Assembly: GCA_023653785.1 (NCBI GenBank)
Contig: JAMKCH010051458.1
Location: 89,268 to 153,267 of the forward strand
Source: Ophioderma brevispina
Taxonomy: Eukaryota; Echinodermata; Ophiuroidea; Amphilepidida; Ophiodermatidae
Reading direction: 5' to 3'
Length of the DNA: 64,000 nt
Of the stretch, positions 47,577 to 57,974 are shown piece after piece. Each line of letters begins with the position of its first letter. Within the stretch, counting starts at the first letter, position 1. The notes beneath the pieces are model-generated. The model had not been told where the DNA came from, made no database searches, and worked only from the letters and a program-made list of their open reading frames with translations. Position numbers and translations under genes: made by a program.

Positions 47577-47862
47577 TCAGGGATATAGCTACGACGGCCG
47601 GCCGGCAGCGGCCGGCCCTGACCGGCACTTGCTCTCACCGACCGGCACAGAAGGTTCATTTGGGAGGTCCCACCGGGCCACCCGGGCACTTTACTCAGCG
47701 AAATGAAAGCATTACCACCCTCAATTTCAAAAACTCATAGTTTGTCCATATATGCAAAAGTGTATAAATTTGAAGACTTTACCAACAACCGCACTCCCCC
47801 CCAAAAAGAAAAAAAATTAAAAAAAGCCTAGCTATAAACCCCTGCTTCTGAAGAAACCTTTC
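47577..47862 (+). repeat. GGATATAGCTACG repeat, copy 1
   Basis: Begins GGATATAGCTACGACGGCC, contains CCGACCGGCACAGAAGG, and ends near GCTATAAACCCCTGC. The same blocks occur at 49204-49435. The GC-rich CCGGC start stands out from the intron around it. The ends look weakly inverted (GGATATAGC / GCTATAAACCC), so it may be an old DNA transposon remnant. Confidence 0.55.
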
Positions 47863-48202
47863 TTTCCGAAGAAAAATGGAAAAAAATGAAAAACAGGGGT
47901 TTTTTCTCTTCCAGGTTTCTTCTGGAAGAAACTGGAAGTATAATAAGGAAAAAAGAACTGTGAATAAATAAAAATTAATGTCATTATTACGAACAACTGG
48001 GACTCACTAATTAAAAAACCCAAACTCATCAAGCTACTTTAATGACCTTACTATACATGTCTGATCTTTATTTTTTTTCCAAAATGAGTTTACAAGTTAA
48101 TATCGATGTTAGAAGGCCATCAGACATTAGAAGTTAGAAGTACACTGCAGATCAGAAGTATTTGCGCACAACATAGCCTACAGAGTACTTACCACATATT
48201 AA

Positions 48203-48743
48203 CCCTAACCCAAAGTGCCAATTGAGACGTCCGCTTTCCCTGAGAACACCCATTCGTTTCGATTGCACTTCGGCTGCTTCCCGAGGAGATCGCCAAAATC
48301 AATTGCATTTGAGACGTCCACGAACAATGTGTATTTCGGTCGCCATTTTGTATACCACCGGCACCAACTTCCCGAAGTCCCACAGGGTTTCCCCCGACAT
48401 GACTTTACGTTGAACCTTCTGAATTTAGCAGATGTGTCAAGGTCACATTTGCAAATGCGGAAGTAGAACATATATTCCGGTCATTGCTTTCAATTGGCTT
48501 TGAACCACTCTCCCCACAGAAGACAGTTTAAAACAATTGCGTTCAATTGCACTTGTGACGTCTTCCCTGCAGGAGACCTATCGCTGCCTATTGCACCTGA
48601 GACTAAAAAGCTTTTTCCGACATTTTTCCACTGCGGGGAAAATGGCTCAAAGGCAATGGAATGCAATGATTGCAGGTAATTGCACCTGGGGCGTCAGGTG
48701 ACACTTATGCTGGCCTCCAATAGCACCCAGTGAGGTGTTAGGG
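48203..48743. mobile_element. piggyBac-like MITE (541 bp) with iterated internal motif
   Basis: Flanked by TTAA at 48199-48202 and 48744-48747. The element starts CCCTAAC and ends GTTAGGG, fitting the TTAA target and CCC-type ends of piggyBac-related elements. Inside, variants of ATTGCACCTGAGACGTC occur about seven times at uneven spacing (near 48219, 48256, 48300, 48486, 48545, 48590 and 48674). Overlapping ORFs of up to 88 codons on both strands are not recognised. It lies in MAD2L1 intron 4. Confidence 0.8.
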
Positions 48744-49203
48744 TTAAGTGAACTGCTGACAAGATCAACAAATTGCTGTTTAATATTTCCATTACCCTTT
48801 TCTACTCAGAAAATAATGTTTGTATGGAGATCAATCATTATGATGGTAAATGACCACTCAATTTACATTGATCGAGGTAGTTCAAAATCCTGTACACTTT
48901 TGTCATAGTTATGTCCTCATTAATATTTCTACAGAGAACAACCGATCAACAAACTTATTCCAAACAATGTTCCTCACACACAAATGTCTTGTTGTGATCA
49001 TTTTTGTTAGTTTTAAGTTAAAAATAACAAAAATACCACTACATGGGATTTTCATCCTAGTAAGCCTTGAGCGAGTGTTAATATTGTTCACAATCATGGA
49101 TTGTCTTGCAATGAAATGATATTAACCTGTTTTCCAAATCTTATCATAATGTGCATATGTCAACTAATAATTTTTATCACCATTGTCCAATTATACTGCA
49201 GAT

Positions 49204-49435
49204 CAGGGATATAGCTACGCCGGCGATAGCGGTCGGCCATGACCAGCACCTTGCTCCCACCGACCGGCACAGAAGGTAATTTTTGAGGTTGCCAACCGCG
49301 CAACGGCACAAGTGAAATGAAAAAATTACCACATAAATTGGCAAACGAACATCATAGTGTGACCATAAGTCTCATAATGTAGAGAATTTAAGATTTACCA
49401 CCGGCACTCAAAGAAACCTATAACCCTGCTGCAGA
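49204..49435 (+). repeat. GGATATAGCTACG repeat, copy 2
   Basis: Second copy of the repeat at 47577-47862, within the duplicated part of intron 4. It shares CCGACCGGCACAGAAGGT and ends near CTATAACCCTGC. It is shorter and more diverged. Confidence 0.55.
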
Positions 49436-49598
49436 TGCAAACTATAAAAAAAAAAAATTGGAATGACCAATTTGTTAATTTTAAAACAAAAATCATAAAA
49501 CATCCACCAATTTACATTGTCCAGTCTGAAGTGTGGCGTAAACAATCAATCAAAATGCAAATAAACTCTGCAGTGAGGTACGCAGTATCCAAAGGGTT

Positions 49599-49845
49599 GC
49601 TGTTCATTATTCTGACGGTTCATTATTCTGAAGGTTAGTTAATCCGAACATTTGTTTCTTTATTCCAAGGCCTTGTTATTTTGAATGATCGTTTGATCCG
49701 AAAGTGGAATAAACGAACATTCAGATTAATGCATCTTCGGATTAATAAACCTTTGGAAAAACGAACCTTCAGATAAACGAAACGTTGAATTTTCGGATAA
49801 ACGGACCTTCGAAATAGCGATCCCTTGGATAAATGCATAGACCCC
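49599..49845. repeat. Degenerate array of TTCGGATAAACGAAC motifs
   Basis: The first half carries TTATTCTGA(A/C)GGTT-type words, and the second half carries the opposite sense (TTCGGATTAATAAACC, TTCAGATAAACGAA, TTCGGATAAACGGACC). About a dozen units of ~12-22 bp fit a loose fold-back array. It lies in MAD2L1 intron 4 just upstream of the exon 4 donor side. Confidence 0.65.
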
Positions 49846-49957
49846 CTGCAAGCATTTGGCGCCTTTATGCTGTTAGTCATGGTCAAAGCCATGAGTGAAT
49901 GAATATGTAACAGAAGTTTTAAGATATACTTTATTGTACAGACAACAAATAACTTAC

Positions 49958-50061
49958 ATGATGTTTCTAGGAGTGGCAGAAATGTGACTGTTGCTGTAAT
50001 CTGTCTGATGACAGCCTTGATACCCTTGTTGATATCCTCAGAACTCTTCTGTCTTGGTTTA
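49958..50061 (-). CDS. MAD2L1: MAD2L1 exon 4
   Basis: A 104 nt exon with acceptor TTTACAG and donor GTAAGT. One base completes an Asn codon, 34 full codons follow, and one base starts the Cys codon finished by exon 5. It reads KPRQKSSEDINKGIKAVIRQ and ITATVTFLPLLETS. The VIRQITATVTFLPLLE stretch is almost invariant in Mad2 proteins. It holds the helix-C Arg-Gln pair (human 133-134) known to be needed for Mad2 conformational dimerisation, and both residues are kept here. A longer open frame runs through both splice sites into the introns and should not be taken as the protein. Confidence 0.96.
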
Positions 50062-50145
50062 CTGTAAAGGATAACAAGACAAATGCATAGTAACTGGAAT
50101 GAATTCAACTATGACATACCACAGCAATACTCAACTGAAATTTAA

Positions 50146-50353
50146 CCCCCTGAGGTCTACCACTTTTCTTACAGTATCTCTGATTGGCTCATTATATGAT
50201 AAAGCATCATATTACTGCTGAGTAACCAATCAAAATAGACCTTCTATATATTTGTACAAATTTTCAATGTGTTCTTACAATGTCTCTGATTGGCTAAATA
50301 CATCACATAACCCAATGTATAACCAATAAAATCGGCCGGTAGACCTCAGGGGG
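50146..50353. mobile_element. piggyBac-like MITE (208 bp) in MAD2L1 intron 3
   Basis: TTAA lies at 50142-50145 and 50354-50357. The ends CCCCCTGAGGTCTACC and GGTAGACCTCAGGGGG are perfect 16 bp inverted repeats. TTAA plus CCC ends fit piggyBac-type elements. Inside, CTTACA(G/A)T(A/G)TCTCTGATTGGCT occurs twice. No ORF. Confidence 0.9.
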
Positions 50354-51233
50354 TTAACAGTAAGCTTCATATTCTTAAGTAAAATACTAAACAGTTGCCA
50401 GTCATATGTGAATTGAAAATTGCCTATATGAGGCCCAAAAAATTAAATTACTGTGAATCCCAATACGGGCAATACACGGGCAACCTCTCCTAACAAAGTT
50501 GACGGGAAATTACAGGTCAAAACGACCCTGACAGTTCGCCTGTTGTCCTACTAGAGCTAAAGCACGCACAGACTAAGGGTCATAGCTATCCATTTTTCTT
50601 GAGAGGCAAAACATAGATTTTCCTCTGTTTTCATGCAAAATAGTGACTGATGAGTCTCAAAAATGGGGACGAAACACATCTCACGGTTTTGAAGCCAATC
50701 TTCAAACTCCATGCTTAATTAGTAAAACGAAAAAGAACTTATCCGCTATTTTTGACACAGCACATTTACGCTTTAAATGAAACATGTGTGGGCATACACG
50801 GCCTTTACATTCTTTTCTAATAAGCAAGCTAATTGTGTGTATGTTTCAAGGGTTATACAACCCACCCGTTGTTCATAAACACACCAAGCTTTTAACAGCA
50901 ATACAACAGTATGCACAGGATTATTATACGATATTTTCTATACAGCTCTAAACAAAGGAACTCAGTAGTTCAATGGATTATTAGACCTCATGACCCAATG
51001 TCAAACAAAGAAATATACCATGACCATGTATTTCTATACAAAAACAGCATCAAAATTCTGATCTATTATAGTGTAATCTCATGCTCATCTCTTGGTGGCA
51101 TCCTCCTCCCCTCCCTAAATTGACTTTAAAAGTTTGTCTCAAAAGAAATGTGAAAAATGTAAATGTGCTTTTTTTTTTATAGAAAAATGCTAATGTGGAA
51201 TGCAGGATATTAAATTTTTTATTGCATTTTGAC

Positions 51234-52935
51234 TAGGGCTGCACGACTAAGTCGCAAAAAGTCGTAGTCGCGACTATTGCCGATAGTCGCGACTACGACT
51301 ATTGTTTGCTACTTGGCAACTATTTTAATGAAACTTCAGAAAGCATTAAAAATGTTCTAAGAAATGCTCTACAACTGCAAGAAATATTATTCAAGCTGGT
51401 TATTACTAACATTACCTTAGTATTACTCCTCCTGAATAAATATAAATGCATGTTTTGCTCTAGATTAAATACATTTAGTATCACTGTTGAAATCGCAAGC
51501 CTAAACTATGACCCGCGATGCCATAACCAGTCGTCATTTTGTATTTTTCCTTGACATGGTAATAAGCGAAATCGGCATTACAGATTTGTGATGCATTGTG
51601 GGAAGGGTTTGCAAATTTTTAGGACTCCTGACCTTTGACAAATCAAGATTATGGTTTTAATAATTATGTTTTAGAACTATTCCAGCAATATAGTCAATAA
51701 GAAATATGCCATGAATTATTTCAACTGCATAAACATGTTTTGTATTTTTAAATATCAAAACATATCTTAGAAGTATTTTTCAATTTTCCTGAAATATTGA
51801 CGGGGTGAAAGGTCTGGAGTCCTAAGACACTCAGGGGAAGTCCCAGAATCTTTTCGCTACCTTCCGTACTCTCACGTAAATAGAAATCACTGAACCATTT
51901 TTTTTTAATTATCTGCGATTGAAGTGCGACATAGCTAGCTAGGTCTTCTTCACTGTTCAAGTTCAATTGTGAACATTGATGAACATCAGACACAATAAGA
52001 CATCTTTCTAGTGGTGTTTTTATCGTAAAATGATTGTATAATAAGCCAAATCGGCATTGTAACTTCCGGTAATATTTTTAGACTACCACAAGCGCGGCAG
52101 GTAACCTGTGCGGGGTGGATCCATTCTAAACACAGACCAGAATTTGGCCGATTACCGCGCACAAAACTTAATCTTGATCGAGTTACCGGGGGTCAAAGCA
52201 CTGCGGGCATTAGGGGGTGGCGGCCAAGAAATCCCAATTTTAGACGTTGCCATTAGTTTAACATGTAATCACAAAATTGGAAAAATCCTAAATTTGTTAT
52301 ATGTTTGTTATAAAGCAATATTTTCTTATTCCAAAACCGTTGGGGCATAAGAACAACTCCATGACCCACATCCACATCACAGCGCGTAATTTTGTTTATG
52401 GTTTGTGTCTGTATTGCTGTAGTCTATTTTGATTGCTTTGACTGAGTTGCTGTGTTTAAAGAGGCTTGGCCGCCATCGTCTGGCAGGCATTGCAATCCTG
52501 TGGTGGTAAAAAGATCAAGATTCAACTTCTTGCAACTTCCGGGTTTTGTTTGGTTCTCCAGCGCTCGTTGTATTGACAATGGCCTCAAAATAAATCGAGT
52601 GTCGGCCAAATGCCATCACAAAACATCGTCTTTGCTGCAGTTATTTGTCATGGAAGGACTAATTTCCTTTAAGTGAATAGAATCATGACATTGACGAAAA
52701 CTTAGCGCTTGTGATTTATTAAACTTAACGATTGTTTGCTCTTGCGATAGAAAAGAAAATAAAGTGCATTTTCTTGCTTTGGATTTGTGTACAATATTGC
52801 ATATCAGTACCCTGAATTACTGTGCACGTTTTGATGTATCCTAAACAAAACTTTAAGCTTCAATTTGTGACCTTCGATAGTCGCCATGATAGTCGTAGTC
52901 GCGACTAGTCGACTAGCTGAAGTCGTGCAGCCCTA
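51234..52935. mobile_element. Non-autonomous hAT element, 1702 bp, 8 bp target duplication
   Basis: ATTTTGAC flanks the element exactly on both sides (51226-51233 and 52936-52943). The ends TAGGGCTGCACGACT and AGTCGTGCAGCCCTA are perfect inverted repeats, typical in form of hAT transposons. Just inside both ends lie dense TAGTCGCGACTA-type palindromes that could act as transposase-binding sites. The interior ORFs are short (at most 82 codons) and not recognisable as transposase. It sits in MAD2L1 intron 3 and looks fairly recent, since the 8 bp duplication is intact. Confidence 0.92.
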
Positions 52936-53341
52936 ATTTTGACCCACTTTTTTCATTTTTTCGGCCACTTCGCGACCAAATTTTCATTTTTTTCTAGAAA
53001 AAATGCGCTAAGAGACAAATTTTAAACAAAATGCATGCGGTCTTCTGAGATAAACTTTTTTTTTCTTGGCCTGTTATCCTACATTGAAATTAGGTCACCA
53101 ACACAATGAACACATGATGGTGAGCTGGTCCTTCTGTCTACAAGTTTGGGCTATAATTGTGTTGAATCTCACTCCCAAGCTGTGTGGGTTTGTCATACTG
53201 CACTAATATAAAATTCTTGCGAAGTATTCCTTTCAAAAAATCATGAAAAGACGAGCACATTGTTTGACCTACAACAAGAACGAATAGAGGGTACCCTTTT
53301 CCTGATTGGGAAAAGAGCTTTACACGATGTCCTTAACTTAC

Positions 53342-53462
53342 TTTTCATCTTTAGCTGTTTTATCACATTCTATATCAAACTGCCATCTCTCCAAAACTTC
53401 TCCCGTGTCAATGCTTGATACAACTAGAACCACTCTCTGTACTATTAACTCAAAGAGCCATT
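53342..53462 (-). CDS. MAD2L1: MAD2L1 exon 3
   Basis: A 121 nt exon with acceptor TGCATTTCAG and donor GTAAGT. Two bases complete a Glu codon from exon 2, 39 codons follow, and two bases begin the Asn codon completed by exon 4. It reads WLFELIVQRVVLVVSSIDTG, then EVLERWQFDIECDKTAKDE. ERWQFDIECDKT is a strongly conserved part of the Mad2 HORMA core, with the conserved Trp (human Trp100). The first half is more variable than in vertebrates (LFELIVQRVV against LYKCSVQKLV). Confidence 0.96.
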
Positions 53463-53667
53463 CTGAAATGCAATTAACAAGAAACTGTTGTAAAAAAGAT
53501 TGTAAAAGGTGACATTAAATTTCCCTAATGACATGAGGCCAATCTGTATTATCCATGGGCATAAATGTGTACAACTTGTACAAATGGGTTATTCCAATTG
53601 TAATGTATATACAAACCTGTCTGTCAAAGACTTCATCTTATCTTCACAGGAGGGTGTGGGTAGGGTG

Positions 53668-53806
53668 TTTCCGTAAGGTGACCCACTTCCTTCTGACACA
53701 CCTATGAATTCGGAAGCCTTACATTCTGAAGCCTTAACAGAATAAAGCACAAAGATTATGTGGATAAGTGTGTCAGAAAGAAGGGAGTCACCTTACCTTA
53801 TGGAAA
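53668..53806. mobile_element. Hairpin MITE-like inverted repeat (~140 bp)
   Basis: TTTCCGTAAGGTGACCCACT with CTTCTGACACAC at the left pairs with GTGTGTCAGAAAGAAGGGAG and TCACCTTACCTTATGGAAA at the right. The arms are ~35 bp around a ~65 bp loop. It lies in MAD2L1 intron 2. The target duplication is not clear. Confidence 0.65.
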
Positions 53807-54922
53807 GACACGTTTGGGTAAACCAAATGAAATTACCCAGGGATATTCCATTTCAAACCTGTACTCTACCCAAATCCTCAGTTGGGAGTGGGTATGGGCT
53901 GTTACTCCATTTTAAATCTATATTGCCACTGTTGAAAATTTCCCCCTATATTTACCAAAGAGGGTGTGGTTGTCAAATGTGAGCTGTTATTCCTTATGCC
54001 GGGAATCCGTGCTACCCCTGTGGAAGAATCTAGCTAAATATGGGTTTCTTAAAGGTGGTTGTTCCGATTTATGTGTATTGTGTTGATGTGTTCTCTATTT
54101 GAAATGAGAGCTTGACACTTGCACATACACCCCATCAAGTACCGTGGGAAACAAACTTGCGGAGCTTCCGTTCAAAAGTTATGGTCCAAAATGTAACTTC
54201 ACAAATTGAAATCTCTTGTATTTCTTAATGTATTTTATTATTTTCTCAAGCTGCGATATTTAATTTTTTCCACTTAAAAACTCATATCTCAAAAAGTAAA
54301 TTTTCGATCATAACTTTTGAACGGAAGCTCCGATTGTCGTCAAACAAAAAGCAACAGAAAGGTATTTTTTTTCCTCCGTTTCAATTTGTAGATTTATTTT
54401 TAGCCCTCTGAAGGGGTAATTCCACCTTAAATCATCTAAAGCAGGAGTGTGTACTTAATAACTATTCCACTTGAATCTATGATACTTCCCTATAGCTGGA
54501 GGCAAAGCGGGAAAACCCAGGGTTATCCCTGTGTCTCGGTGAAAACAAAGTGTGCCAAATTTGTAAAATATGTTCAGTCGTTCACTGCCCATTGCGGGAC
54601 ACTACGTCGGCAGCGCATACCAAATGTTTACTCACATTGTTGCTAAGTATATTTTTGCTAAACATCCGGATGTCCGGGGAGGAGTTTCGTCCAGCCTGTA
54701 ATCAGCTGCTAGGATTTTAACTTGCACTTCGACGTACGTCCAGTCTTCGCACATTGAGCCCAGCATAATTTGTCTCCTGCACCCTTAATTCTTCATGGTT
54801 TGTTGCCAGCGCACCATTATGTCTGTACTGCACATGATCAACATTTATGCACCCTTGGCATTATGTCCACACTTAAGGATCCTGCCGAGTATTGACGTAA
54901 ACAGAAACTGTATTTTCCTTAC

Positions 54923-55069
54923 CTTTGAGCTGTTGAAGTACATTGGAGAGGTAGGTTTTCAGTTTGTCATCAGTGGATACCAATAGCGTTAGGCCGTACT
55001 TCTGCTTCCTGGTGAATGTTTCAGGAGGGTAGATTCCTCGCTGATACAGCACACTGTTAATGCCATAAT
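54923..55069 (-). CDS. MAD2L1: MAD2L1 exon 2
   Basis: A 147 nt exon with acceptor TAACCCCACAG and donor GTAAGG. The first codon (xAT) is split with the missing exon 1, 48 codons follow, and one base begins the Glu codon shared with exon 3. It reads YGINSVLYQRGIYPPETFTR, then KQKYGLTLLVSTDD and YLSNVLQQLK. GIN(S)(V/I)LYQRGIYP is a hallmark of Mad2. This is the start of the HORMA fold after the N-terminal helix. No exon 1 was found up to the window end; the strong-looking donor at about 57743 (CTCAG|GTAAGT) is preceded by in-frame stops and does not fit. Confidence 0.96.
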
Positions 55070-55134
55070 CTGTGGGGTTAATAATATTAAGAACAAGGGT
55101 CAACACACTTTAACAATTGGGAGCATTATTTCTT

Positions 55135-55397
55135 AATTGTGATGCAATCAAGCAAATTGAGTCGGAAGTCGGTCCGATTCAATTTTTACTTTTTCATGTA
55201 GCTGTATGCATCATTCAAAAAGCTACATTTTGCTGAAATCCCCATTGAAATTGACCAGTTACTTCCAAAGATATGATCAGTTGAAGGGTGACCAAAACAA
55301 TAGGAAACAAAGACATTTTCTCTTTGGTTTGGCTCTATCTCAAAATCACTATTTGCGACTTCCGACTCATTTTGCTTGATCACATCACAATTGTGTA
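55135..55397. mobile_element. Inverted-repeat MITE (~263 bp)
   Basis: AATTGTGATGCAATCAAGCA then GAGTCGGAAGTCG at the left mirrors CGACTTCCGACTC then TGCTTGATCACATCACAATT at the right, giving ~38 bp arms. Non-coding. It lies just upstream of MAD2L1 exon 2, in intron 1. Short AATTGT flanks may be part of the arm rather than a target duplication. Confidence 0.8.
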
Positions 55398-56169
55398 CGT
55401 CTATGGAGTAACTTTCACAAGCCATTTAATTTGACAATCAAGGAATTGAGTACCAAAGCTGAAATTTTGTGTACATTTACTGATTACACGTTTAACTGGC
55501 TACAAATTTCACAGGGGGAACCACACACAGGACGGATGGGGTCGTCTTGGCATGTTTTTTTTCACCTGGATCCCATTTTGGATGCACACCATTCTTCCAT
55601 TTGTGTTTTATTTGTAATAAATTAATTATTACTTTTCTGAACTGAAAGACATGCAGAATAGTCCATGTTTACTAGTGGTATAGCACCCTTTCATGGGGAT
55701 CTCCTGAGCATCGCCTTTCAGCATTTGTTTGTTTTTTCTTTATTTTCCAGGATAAATCTTCCGTAACTTTTCTGGCAACCGATTGGGCAATACATAGTAA
55801 GGGCGCCATTCCAATCATGACCAATGCAATGCATCAATTGCGGTCTAACAAATGTGATACTACCATCTGGCGGCATTGTTTTATGTTACTGTCGGGCATT
55901 CATATTGTGGTTAAAGAAAGTGTTCGGTTGACAGATGCAACTCTTAAGCCCATGATATACTTCCAGTCGCAGCGAGCGATTTCTGCGTGTGAGCATGCAT
56001 AACACTTGATCTTGGGTCAAAATCCGGTATTGCACGCCAGTCGTGTGCTGCGACTGGGAGTATGGGCTTTAGCAGTTTACAAGAATCTACATGATCTAAC
56101 TGGATTCTTGTAGATTCGTTTTGGGAGAGTCTAGCCCTAGCCCTGGTGCACATTCAAATATTACCTTAA
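55398..56169. other. No exon recognised (expected MAD2L1 intron 1)
   Basis: I searched both strands for the short first exon of MAD2L1, looking for an ITLKGS-type stretch followed by an EFF-type end and a phase 1 donor. I found no match. No other structure is evident. Confidence 0.45.
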
Positions 56170-56497
56170 AGGTCCATGACCCGATCGCTAATTTAGCCTT
56201 GACCCCAGAACCCCAGATTTTACAGGAAGTGGTCAAAATTTTGGTATCAGAAGAAAGCTAAGTACTATTTTCCTCATTTACTCTGTGAAATCTTAGGGCT
56301 GTTTGGATTGGAAGTTATGAGCAAAAATATGCCCCCATTTTGGTCGACCAATTCAATTTTTACAGTATTCTATGGGGCTCACAAAATCATGTTTCTTGCT
56401 CTCACATCAACACGGATTGAAATATTGATGGGGTTTTTGGGTGAAGCCATTCTATCAAGATAAAAACTTTATACTTAAATCGGACCATCCAGGGTTT
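56170..56497 (-). mobile_element. TTAA-flanked MITE, family T6 (~328 bp)
   Basis: TTAA lies at 56166-56169, and TTTTAA follows the right end. The left end AGGTCCATGACCCGATC pairs with a worn CGGACCATCCAGGGT. The interior is the reverse complement of 31577-31933 (for example TTTTGGTCGACCAA and ATTCTATGGGGCT). Confidence 0.75.
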
Positions 56498-57043
56498 TTA
56501 AAATTACCCATGCTACCAGCAGCCATACCATAAAGAGTACATGATGACATTCATAATGCTTTACAAAATTGTGGTAACGAAAGCATGCTCCCCAAAGTGA
56601 ACCATGCATTAGGACGTCCAGAAAATTTGAAATTTGACAAGTGCAAAGTTGAAATAAATTACAAAATCGTGTCTTTAGGCAAGAATTGTTTGTAATTCAT
56701 GATTCTGTAGATGGGGTAATAAGTATTCATTCAGATTATGAAATAGAGATGTATGTTATGCCAAATCAAACAAATGCATACTGTCTAGGAAACCTACAGT
56801 CTGATTAATAATTGTGGACAGAATCGAACACACGCGAGCGTGGAGGTCACAGAGCCAGAGGGAATATCGCAATCTTTTGCGAAGGGCAATTGGTCGAAGA
56901 ATGCAAAGAACCTCTGCATAGCTTGCTGCGCTTACATGAAGTGTGCGTATCTCCTGTCCAAGTAATTTTAATCACATGTAGGCTATGAGTATGACTATGT
57001 GAATCCTATAGTGAGCATCGTGAGGAAGAAATCTGAAGCATAA
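56498..57043. other. No gene seen
   Basis: Non-coding sequence between two MITEs. No exon or repeat partner was recognised. Confidence 0.5.
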
Positions 57044-57370
57044 AGGTGCATTTCGTGATTCCAGCACCGTCTGTTTTATTAATTGTTACTGGTATCCTTG
57101 AGAAAAGATTATCCTCAATTTGAGTTGAATCGATTCTTGCAGTCTGTGTATGAGCAATTGTGTTTCCCATGGTCCCATAGGCCCAAAGTGCTATAATGTG
57201 TCTTTACGGACAGAAAATATAAAATTGCGAATTTTTGCAGATACGACCAATTTGCATGGTAAGATTATTTAGGTACACATGGATACTAAGGCTTGACGGT
57301 GCAGATGATATTAAATCTCAAACTTTTTAGGCAAGTCGGCGGGGACGAGGTTGTGGATCACGAAATCCCC
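57044..57370 (+). mobile_element. TTAA-flanked MITE, family T7 (327 bp)
   Basis: The left flank is ATAA (57040-57043) and the right flank TTAA (57371-57374). The ends AGGTGCATTTCGTGATTCC and GGATCACGAAATCCCC are inverted repeats. It is the reverse of 1849-2178. The right half also resembles short pieces at about 14205-14280 and 21786-21860 in the duplicated units (GTGATCCACAACCTCGTCCC). Confidence 0.8.
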
Positions 57371-57974
57371 TTAAGTCTATACTCTGTCAATCTCAAGTTA
57401 AGTTCAAGAGTGACATCATGACGTGGCTCTGCATTCACGCGTGATAATTGCCTGCAATTTAGAGGTTATCGTGCGTGTTTTCTACGCCAAGAAAAGTAAC
57501 GCGTGGTGACATCCTACTTGAGCTAGAAAATAGTAAAAGGAACTTCTACCATGATGAACGTTTTTATTTGGGAGTAGTCTCGACATCAAGTAGTGAAGCA
57601 ACTTCCGTTACATAACCTGTATAATGTAGCAGTTTGTAAACGAATCTAGGCTATTAAGAAGAAAAGGTTAGCCAAATAGTCGGAGGTAATAAAGATTGTT
57701 TCATAGAATAGATCCTCGCTCGTCAAAAAACAAGGCACACACAACTTACCTGAGAAGATCTTTATTTAAATAGATGCAGAAATTGTCATAATTAGTAATT
57801 CTGAGACACAAAAATTCAGGGGAAATCCTTCCATATATAAATTGTATAGTTCCACAACAGTGACGACAGCGACAATAACATGTAGCGCATTATCATCATG
57901 TGAAAGCAAATTGTAGATGTTATATTTGTTATTTCTATAGGGACGACACCATTAGATATCCAGGGGGGTTAGGA

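Larger units (their letters stand above)
46640..49435. repeat. Local tandem duplication in MAD2L1 intron 4
   Basis: Blocks recur in order about 1.2-1.6 kb apart: GAAGAAAC...CTGGAAGAAACT (46660/47860), CTTTAATGACCTTAC (47174/48037), GATCAACAAACTTATTCC (47402/48944) and GATCAGGGATATAGCTACG (47576/49203). The copies are diverged and have acquired different insertions, so the duplication is old. It lies wholly within the intron and does not affect coding sequence. Confidence 0.7.
46356..55069 (-). other. MAD2L1: MAD2L1 gene span (exons 2-5; exon 1 not found)
   Basis: Four phased coding exons with GT-AG introns of about 1.5, 3.3 and 3.4 kb encode residues equivalent to about 27-205 of human MAD2. 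Exon boundaries correspond to those of vertebrate MAD2L1: before WL(Y/F), after KD(D/E), and within SC(S/T)F. The missing piece is the short first exon (about 25 codons ending in an acidic-Phe-Phe motif), expected above 55069. Introns hold MITEs, a hAT element and a local duplication. Confidence 0.9.

Noticed and set aside
48199..48747. Interstitial telomere repeat
   Set aside because: Only one to two TTAGGG-like words at each end, fully explained by TTAA plus CCCTAAC transposon ends.
49635..50108. 157-codon ORF covering MAD2L1 exon 4
   Set aside because: Only 49958-50061 is Mad2; both sides run past good splice sites into intron sequence that matches nothing in the family.
57726..57760. Splice donor CTCAG|GTAAGT as the end of MAD2L1 exon 1
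   Set aside because: The frame needed to join exon 2 has a stop codon a few codons upstream, and no Mad2 N-terminal sequence precedes it.
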